From assembly GCA_038205115.1 (NCBI GenBank), contig JBBRCE010000008.1:62001-126000 (forward strand): 64,000 bases of DNA, read 5' to 3'. Made by a program: the position numbers and the translations under genes. Within the stretch, counting starts at the first letter, position 1, and each line of letters opens with the position of its first letter. This document shows, piece after piece, positions 1 through 8,300 of the stretch. The stretch is from JBBRCE01 sp038205115 (lineage in GTDB: Bacteria > Planctomycetota > Planctomycetia > Pirellulales > JBBRCE01). The notes below the pieces were generated by a model. The model searched no databases. It was not told the origin of the DNA and worked only from the letters and a program-made list of their open reading frames with translations.

Positions 1-105
1 CCGGCAAGTTTAATCGCGGAATACAACCTTTACCTAAATGCATTGAAGGCGCATGTGCAGCGCGCCGCGGAGGCCGGACAAGCGCTGCTGGTCTTTCTGG
101 GCTAG
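1..105 (+). CDS. 3' end of an unidentified gene, cut by the window edge
   Basis: An open frame enters from the left edge and ends at a TAG at 103-105. The 34 visible residues end in an amphipathic helix-like stretch (ALKAHVQRAAEAGQALLVF). I do not recognise the family from so short a tail. It runs towards the next gene, which is on the opposite strand, so the two are convergent with about 130 bases between their stops. That codons run unbroken to the edge is weak evidence only. Confidence 0.35.
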   Translation, partial: PASLIAEYNLYLNALKAHVQRAAEAGQALLVFLG

Positions 106-239
106 CGGTAGATCCGTTGGCACAGGATGATGCCATGCGGCGATAAAGTATTGCCGCACTACAAAGCAGAAACTTTTCCATTTGATGTCACAGCAGCGAG
201 CTGCGGCAAATGAGATTTCTGCCCCGCTGCGGCGCGAGG

Positions 240-1898
240 TTATTCCGCCGCGCGGACTTTGATCGATTGGCGGTTGCTACCTTGCGTGCGCGGCGCGAAT
301 GGATCGGCCTGCATGTTGGGCGAAAGTTCCGCGCCGCTTGATGCCCGCGCTGGCGCACCGCTGGCCGGAGGTAAGCTGGTCGAACTGCTGCCTAGCGGAT
401 CGTCCGCGAACGCCGCAGGCGCGCCGCGATGAGCACGGTTATCGGGCAGGCTGCGCATGGAATCGGTGGCCGCGGGCATTTCGTTGCGGAAAGTGCTCTC
501 ACCTCGAGATTGCAAGTCCGCTCGCCCTGAACTGCGCGCCGAGAGTTGATCGTCGGCCGCACTCCAAGGACCAGGATTATCGCGATTGCGCGGCACGCTG
601 CTGAGTTCGGCTTGCGCGATGGGTGCCATGCGTTCTTCTTCCGGACGGGCCGGGCGCATCACCGACGGCATGCTGCTGACGTCTAGCTTGGCGGGCTCGC
701 GCGGCGACGATTTCGGCTCGGCTGGCTCGCTCTGCGCGACGGGTGATTTTACTTTTGGCTTTTCGGCATCCAAATTGGCAGATGCCGGCGTAACGTCGCC
801 AGACTCGACAAACGTCGTACGCGTGGGCTGGCCTCCGCTGGGCTTAACGCCACCGGCCGAGGGCAGCGGCGAGCGAATCAGCATGCCAACCACCAGCTCG
901 TCTCGCATTTGCGTCGACTCGGTGACATTCAAGGCGTATTCGGCGATGTCGAAGTTGTATTCGCGCACGGCGTCTAAAAACAGTTTGCGTTGTTTGCGAA
1001 CTTCGTTGCGGCACAGCACGACCAGGCCCGCCGCTTGCGCCGCGCTGCCTGTGCCTGCCATAAACGCTTTCTCCGCTTCGGCCTGCGCTTCGAATGCGTT
1101 GGTCACGGCATAGGCACGTTTTTGAATCACATCGTGACGGCCGGGCAGAATCTGATCCAGCGCCCGCAACCGTGCCGGCGCGACTTTGTTGGCAAAAATC
1201 CGCGTGAACTCGGTGCGATATTGCCCAACAAACGGCAGGTCGCCCGCCATCGGCATTTGATCTTGCGACGAGAAATTGAGTAATTTGGCCAGCTCGGTTT
1301 GTGCCAGTTGCGCATTAACCAACGATTCTTCGCGCATGCCCTTGGTCGATTGACGAGCGGCACGCAGTAAGGTCGTGGCCAGGCGATCGCCGGTCGGGTC
1401 CGAAACTTTCTCAATTTGCAGGTTTTCGTCCACGGCAAAATTATGGTCGGCCGTGATCAGCGCTAGCTTCCAGTAAGCGCGAGTGATTTCCAGCTTCTGA
1501 GCGCGGCTTGTGGCGTGGCTTAATGCATCGACCAGTGCCAAACGTCGACCGGTCAGTTTCGACTCCGGCGGCGCATGCAAAGCGTCGGAAATCAACTGCG
1601 CCTCGGGCGCGCTGACGTTACTCGCGTAATTGTTCCGCGTGTCGTGCGGAGACTCAAAGTCGTTTTCTGGCCGCCCGACCGGCTGTTGCCGCGGTTGAGA
1701 TGGCTGGACGACGCGGCCGCCATTGTCGCGCGGCGCGAACCCGTTTTCGTCCATCACGGCCGGACCGCCGCGAGCGTTGTTAAAATTCGAGCCGCCCTGA
1801 AAATTCGAGGGATTCGATGGATTTGAGGGAATGTCAAGCGGTCGCAGGCCGGGTTGACCCAGCAGCGCGCTACAAAGAACCAGTGAAGTCGCAATCAT
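240..1898 (-). CDS. secreted low-complexity protein of unknown function
   Basis: This encodes 552 residues from the ATG at 1898. The open frame continues upstream to 2135, but the residues from this Met form a short hydrophobic secretion-like segment (MIATSLVLCSALLGQ) and the upstream part looks untranslated. After the leader comes an Asn/Gly/Pro-rich stretch with an NPSNPSN run. A helix-rich middle (about 95-330) follows, rich in Ala, Leu, Gln and charged residues, ending in a TQMRDELVVGMLI segment. The last 200 residues are Pro/Ser/Arg/Ala-rich and probably disordered. The paired helices are faintly reminiscent of outer-membrane efflux proteins, but I see no diagnostic motif. It is divergent from the giant alpha-2-macroglobulin gene with about 420 bases between the chosen starts. 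Function unknown; secretion is an inference. Confidence 0.6.
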   Translation of the reverse strand: MIATSLVLCSALLGQPGLRPLDIPSNPSNPSNFQGGSNFNNARGGPAVMDENGFAPRDNGGRVVQPSQPRQQPVGRPENDFESPHDTRNNYASNVSAPEAQLISDALHAPPESKLTGRRLALVDALSHATSRAQKLEITRAYWKLALITADHNFAVDENLQIEKVSDPTGDRLATTLLRAARQSTKGMREESLVNAQLAQTELAKLLNFSSQDQMPMAGDLPFVGQYRTEFTRIFANKVAPARLRALDQILPGRHDVIQKRAYAVTNAFEAQAEAEKAFMAGTGSAAQAAGLVVLCRNEVRKQRKLFLDAVREYNFDIAEYALNVTESTQMRDELVVGMLIRSPLPSAGGVKPSGGQPTRTTFVESGDVTPASANLDAEKPKVKSPVAQSEPAEPKSSPREPAKLDVSSMPSVMRPARPEEERMAPIAQAELSSVPRNRDNPGPWSAADDQLSARSSGRADLQSRGESTFRNEMPAATDSMRSLPDNRAHRGAPAAFADDPLGSSSTSLPPASGAPARASSGAELSPNMQADPFAPRTQGSNRQSIKVRAAE

Positions 1899-2316
1899 CC
1901 TCGGCAACCCCGCAAGTAAAAAGAACCTGAGATGCTTCCATGCACGCCCTAGATTGACAATTTTTTGGATTTGAGTCAATGCGAATCGGCTGGCGTCCAG
2001 CAAACGTGCGGTGTGTAAAAAACCACACGCCAATGTCCGGCCTAAGGCAATGCCGCTAGGGCACTTGTGTCGTGAAAACGATGTTTCGGAGCGGCAGCGG
2101 AGGCGGGCCATCGTAGCGAAATTCGGTCGGTCCACATGCTCCGACTGCCAGCAGAGAAATCGGATTATTTGCCCTAGTCGTTACAAACTTGGAACACAAC
2201 AGCCCCCTCAATCGTCTTATACTGTGATGCACCAGGCGCTTGGCAGCGTGGTTCCTCGCTTTGCGCCGCATTGGCAAGCAGCCTCATTTCTCGCTCGACT
2301 TCAGGGAGTTCTCGGC

Positions 2317-5300
2317 ATGCGATCTTGCTTTTCGATCTTCGTATTGGCGGTGCTCGGCGCAATGGCCGCACCCAGCATGTCTGCTGCCGCCGCCGAACCG
2401 TCCGTGCCGGAAAAAGTTAAAACGGCCATGCAAGACCGCAATTACGCCGATGCCGTCAAGGCCATCGACGAAGCGCTGGCTGCCAAAGTCAATAAAGAGA
2501 ATAAGGACAAGGAAGTCGCTAAAGACTATCTGCAATATCTCAAAGGCCGCGCGCTGTATTTGGGCACCAAGTACGACGAGTCGATCGCCGCGTACGACCA
2601 ACTCGAAAAAGATTATCCCAAAAGCGCTTGGGATCGCCGCGCACGTTTTGGCAAAGCGCTGGCCCTGACCCGCAAAGGCGATTTCAAAGCGGCCGAGTTG
2701 ATCTACAAAACCGAAGCCGAGTTTCTGCTCTCGCCGCAGCGCAAGCACGAAATCGCCAGCATCTACCTGGAATTCGCCGACAGTTACTTTAAGCCCAAGG
2801 TCGAACATCAAAAGCCCGACTACCAAAAAGCCATGGACTTCTATCGTCGCGCGCTCGAGGTTGGACCCAAGCCAGAAACCAAGATCGAAGTTGAACTGCT
2901 TGTCGCTCGCTGCCAGCAAAATTTAGGCCAGCATGCGGAAGCGGCCAAGTCGCTAACGCAGTTCATCAAAGATCATCCCGACAGTTTGCTGGTGATCGAA
3001 GCCCGCTATCGCCTGGGCGAATCGCAAATGGCGCAAAACCAACATCAAGAAGCGCGTCGTACTTGGCAAGACTTGCTGGCCTTGCATCCCGACGCCAAAA
3101 ACGAGCGCGTGGCTGAAGCCGCGTTCAAACTGGCGTCGACGTTCGGCCTGCCGAATCCCGGCAACAACGAAGACCTGGCGCTCGGCGTGGCGGCACTGGA
3201 GTCGTTCATCAAAAAGTATCCCGACCACAAGCTGGCATCCAAAGCACATCTGCAAATTGCCGAAGCCTACATGAATCGCGGGCGTCACGAAGACGCCGTC
3301 AAGTCGCTGCAAAAATTTCTGGCCGATCTCAAGTACGCCGATCGCGAAGAAGTGGCCGACGCCCGCAATCTGCTGGGCCGCGCGTTCCAGGTGCAAAAGA
3401 AATTCGCCGAGGCGCTGGAGGCCTGGAAGAACTACCTCGTCAAGCATCCTTCGCATCATGCCTGGAGCGAAGTGCAGCAGCAGATCGTCAACACGGAATA
3501 CCTGATGGGCGTCGAGGCGGCCCACGACAAACAGTTCGACGCCGCCCGCAAGTTGTGGAACGCGTTCATGGCCAAATACCCGCTGGACGCGCGTAATCCC
3601 AGCATCCTGTATGCGTTTGGCTCGATGAATTTCGAGCAAGACAAATGGGACGAAGCCCTCAGCGACTGGCGCAATTTGGTTTCCAAATACCCGGGCAGTG
3701 CCGAGGCCTCGCAAGGCCAGTTCATGATTGCCGCCACGTACGAAACCAAGTTGTCCAAGTTGGACGAGGCGCTGAAGGAATACAAAAAAACCACCTGGGG
3801 AAACTTCGCGCGGCAGGCCCAATCATCCATTGCTCGGCTCACGTCCAAAACGTTTACCGCCAGCACGGAGCGGGTGTTTCGCACCAACGAAGCGGCCAAG
3901 GTCAAGCTCGTCAGCCGCAACGTCGAGACGCTCACGGTCCGCGCGTATCGTGTGGACCTGGAAACCTACTTCCGCAAAATGCACGCCGCCGGCGGCATCG
4001 AAGGCTTGGATATTTCGCTCATCGATCCGGACGTGACCTTCGAATACAAAGTGCCCAAGTACGTCGAGTATCAACAGCTCGAAAATGAAATCGAAATTCC
4101 GCTGCAGCGCGAGGGCGAAAAGCGCCCGGCCGCCGGCGTCATGGCGGTGACCATCAGCAGCAAAACCATGGAAGCCACCACGCTGGTGATTCGCAGCGAC
4201 TTGGATGTGATTGTCAAAAGTTCGCGGGACGAAGTGTTCGTGTTTGCCGAAAACATGCTGACCGGCAAGCCCTGGTCCAAAGCCCACGTACTGATCTCCG
4301 ACGGCGCGCGGATTTGCGCGGAAGAAGTCACCGGCGACGACGGCGTGTTGAAAACCAAGTTCAAAGAACTGGCCGCCGCCGGCGATGTGCGCGTGTTTGC
4401 CGTGGCCGACGCTAGCGTGGCGTCCAACATGATCAGCTTGCAGGGCATTGCCTCGGCCGAAGGACTCGCCGACCGCGGATACATTTACACCGATCGGCCT
4501 GCCTATCGCGCGGGGCAGATGGTTCACGTCCGCGGCATCATTCGCCGCGTGGACAATCACAATTACATCGTCGACAAAGGCAAGAAGTTCACGGTCGAAG
4601 TTTTTGACGTTCGCAATCGTCAAATCTGGCAAGAAGAAATCAAGCTTAACGAATACGGCAGCCTGCACACCAACTTCGTGCTGCCGCAAACCAGCCCTGC
4701 CGGCGCGTACCGCATTCAGGTTCGCGACGACGACCACAACTACCAAGGCCAGTTTCTGGTTCACGAATATCAACTGGAACCGGTGCGGCTGACGGTCGAG
4801 TCGGAGCGCAAAGTGCTCTATCGCGGCGAAGAACTCGAAGGCACGATCAAAGCCAGCTTCTATTACGGCGCGCCGCTGGTCGGTCGCGAAGTCACCTACC
4901 AGTTGGCTGGCGGACGCATGTTTACCGCCAAGACCGACGCCAAGGGCGAAATCCACTTCAAGCTGCCGACGCGTGATTTCCGCGAATCGCAAGTCTTGCC
5001 GCTGGTGGCCACGCTGGCCGAGCGCAACTTGCAAACCTCGCAAAACTTCTACTTGGCCACGCAAGGTTTTTCGTTGGCCGTCAGCACCATTCGTCCGGTC
5101 TACGTGGCCGGCGAGACCTTCGAAGTCACCGTCAAAGCCACCGACGCCGAAGGCAAGCCCACCGCGCAAAAACTTTCGCTCAATGTGCTGGAGCAAACGG
5201 TGGTCGAAGGCAAGGTTGGCGAGCATTCGATCGAAAAACACGAACTGGCCACTGACAAAACCGGCGCCGCGCGTCAGACGCTCAAGCTTGAGAAAGGCGG

Positions 5301-8300
5301 CAAGTATCTGCTGCGCGTCGAAGGCACGGATCGTTTCGAAAATCCGGTCAGCGGCCAATTGGCGCTGCAAATTTCCGACGAGCAAGATCTGGTCCGTCTG
5401 CGTGTGCTGGCCGACAAGCACACTTACAAAGTCGGCGAAACCGGCGACGTGCAAATTCATTGGCGCGAAGAGCCCGCCCTGGCGCTGGTCACGTTTCAGG
5501 CATCCACCGTGCTGGACTACAAATTGGTGCAACTCGTCGCAGGAACCAACAAGCTCAGCATTCCGATGTCGGCCAAGCTGTCGCCCAACTTCGAACTGGC
5601 CGTGGCCGTGATGACCGACGCCCGCGCGCCGGCCGAAATCAAAAAGGGCGAAAAACGTAAACCGATTGTCCGCTACCACCAGGCCAACAGCCCGTTTGTG
5701 GTCGAGCGCGATCTCAAACTCAGCATCGAAACCAAACGCAAGCCGGGCGTCCAAGGCGAGATCCGTCCGGGCGAAGAAATCGAACTGCTGATTAAAGCCA
5801 CCGACCCGCAGGGCAAACCGGTGGCGGCCGAAGTCAGCGTGGCCATGATCGAACAAGCCCTGCTGCAGCGATTCGGCGACCCAATCGAGCCGATCACTGA
5901 CTTTTTCCGCGGCGTTTATCGGCCCTCATCGTTCCGCAACAGTTCCAGCGTGGTGTTTGCTTATCGGCCCGCCACGCGGCCCATCAATGCGCAGTTGCTG
6001 GCCGAAGCCGAGCGAACCGAATTGGCCGAAGAAGAAAAGAAGCGGCTTGAGATTACCCCCAGGCTCGTCGTGCAAGAGGAAGAAGGTGAACGGGTGGTTG
6101 GCGGCGGTAGCGCCGATGGAGACGACGTGATCACCGCGCCGGTTAACGTCTTCAATGCGGATCGTACCGGCTGGGCAACTGGTGACTTTACGTACGACGG
6201 CTCAATCACCGCGGCCGATTATGCTCTCGCTGACGCTGCGATCAATACGCTGAATCTGAGCGGTGTGAACAGTTACTCTGGTGGCACGACGATCGCTAGC
6301 GGTACGTTGACGCCAAATAATAATCTACGCGGTAGGTGGCGTAGCAACGCCTCCAGCCAACTGCAACAACAAGCGCAGCAAGGCGAGATGCAGCAGTACG
6401 ACTCGCAGCAACAATTGAGGCTCAATGGTGCGAATAGTTATACCGGCAATCCCGGCAACGCCGGTACGTTGTCCATAGCTGAACCTCAGAGCCAATCCCT
6501 GAATCGCGCTTATCCAGTTGCGGATCTGGTGTTGCCATCAGCCAATGTGCCGCAGTTAACCTTTCAGGGGTCGCGCTACACGACGCGTTCGCGAACGCCG
6601 AACAATACTTACACCGGCGCGGCACTGTTAGCCGGCAACGGAATTCAATACAACCGCGTCGCAGGACCAGGCGATTTCGACACGCTCGAAAAACCGTCAC
6701 ACGGCAAAGCCAACTCTGCCATCACGGACGCCAATACGTTCAACGGCACCGTGCTGGCCATCAACGGCGGCAACTTGTCGGGCATGTGGAACGAAGGCCG
6801 CAACGACTTCGCCATGGTCAATCCCAACGGCGAACAGGTGATCTACAATTTCAAAAACTCGCTGGGTGATTCGACCGATCAAAAATCGCTGGCCATGCTA
6901 GCCGGCAAACTGTCCGGCAGCGGCGCGGTGCTGCTGCAACAAATGGGCTCGCTCGAAACCGGCTACTGGAATCCCGCCGCCATCACCGACAAAAACGGTC
7001 AGGCCGCCATCACGCTGACCATGCCTGACGTTTCCACCGCTTGGACATTTACGGCCCGCGGCATCACCACCGAGTCGCTGGCCGGACAGGCGACGGTCGA
7101 CGTGACCGCCAAAAAAGATTTGTTCGGCGAATTGAAAGTGCCGGCGGTCTTCACCGATGGCGATCATGCCGAAATTCAAGCCACGATCCACAACAATCTG
7201 CTCGATAAAGGTGCGATCGAAGTCGTGCTCAAAACCACGATCGGCGGCAAGAGCGTCGAAGATCGCAAAACCTTGAGCGTCACCGAAAAAGGCATACAGG
7301 ACGTTTCGTTCAAAGCCACTTTGCAGCGCGCGGAACAACAAGACGGCGCCAACCCGGCCGAAGCCGGACTGGCCACGTTCGAACTGACTGTCTCTGCCGC
7401 CGATAAAAACGGCCAGGCCGAAAAAGACATCTCTCGCAGAGCCATTCCGATTCGTCCCTATGGTCTGCCGGTGTTCGTCACTGCCGGCGGCACGGCCACC
7501 AGCGACGACACAATTTTCATTGAGTCGCCCAAAGACATGCCGCTGGCTGCGCCCTCGCTGCAATTGATTGTTGGGCCCACGGTGGAAAGCAGCCTGCTGG
7601 ACATCGTGCTGGGACCGATGCCGATTGCCTGCGGCGATTTGCTGGCTTACTCGCCCGGCATGGACGGCGCGGTGAGCGACCTGATGGCCTCGCTGGCGCT
7701 GCAAAAGCTGCTGGGCGCCACGCGCGACGCGGGCTCGCCGCAAGCGCAATCGCTCGACGCCCGCATTCGCTCGGCGCTGAGCCTGTTGAACTCTTCGCAA
7801 AAGGACGACGGCGGTTGGAGTTGGACCGGCTACGGCACCGCCAGCCATCCGCTGGCGTCTGCCCGCGCGTATTGGGCGCTGAGCCTGTCGCGTGCGGCCG
7901 GCTACAAAGTGCCGGACGCTGGATTCGAAAAAGCTCGTAGCTTTCTTAACGCGCAAATCGCCGCCAGTGCGGAAATCGATTACGAAACCAAGGCCATCCT
8001 CTTGCACGCTTTGGCCACGTCCGGCCACGGCGACTTCACGCTGGCCAACCGTTTGTATCGCAATCGGCCCGCGCTCTCGAGCGGCGCGCTGGTGCATTTG
8101 GCGCTGGCGTTTGCCGCCATGGATCGCCAGGCTACGGCCAAGGAATTGGTCGATCTGCTGGCCACCAAAAGCCTGGACGAAACCAAGACCCGCCGGTTGA
8201 GTTCCGACGCCTCGCTGCCGTGGAGTTTTTCGCCCATCGAATTGCATGCGCTGTACGCACTGGCGCTACAGCAAGCCGTGCCGGATTCGCCCAAGGCCAA

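Noticed and set aside
3823..5856. Very long minus-strand open frame opposite the alpha-2-macroglobulin gene (similar ones at 9529-10839, 14333-15979, 22832-24118)
   Set aside because: They mirror real genes with G+C-rich third positions, are His/Gln/Arg-rich or low in complexity and show no family motif.
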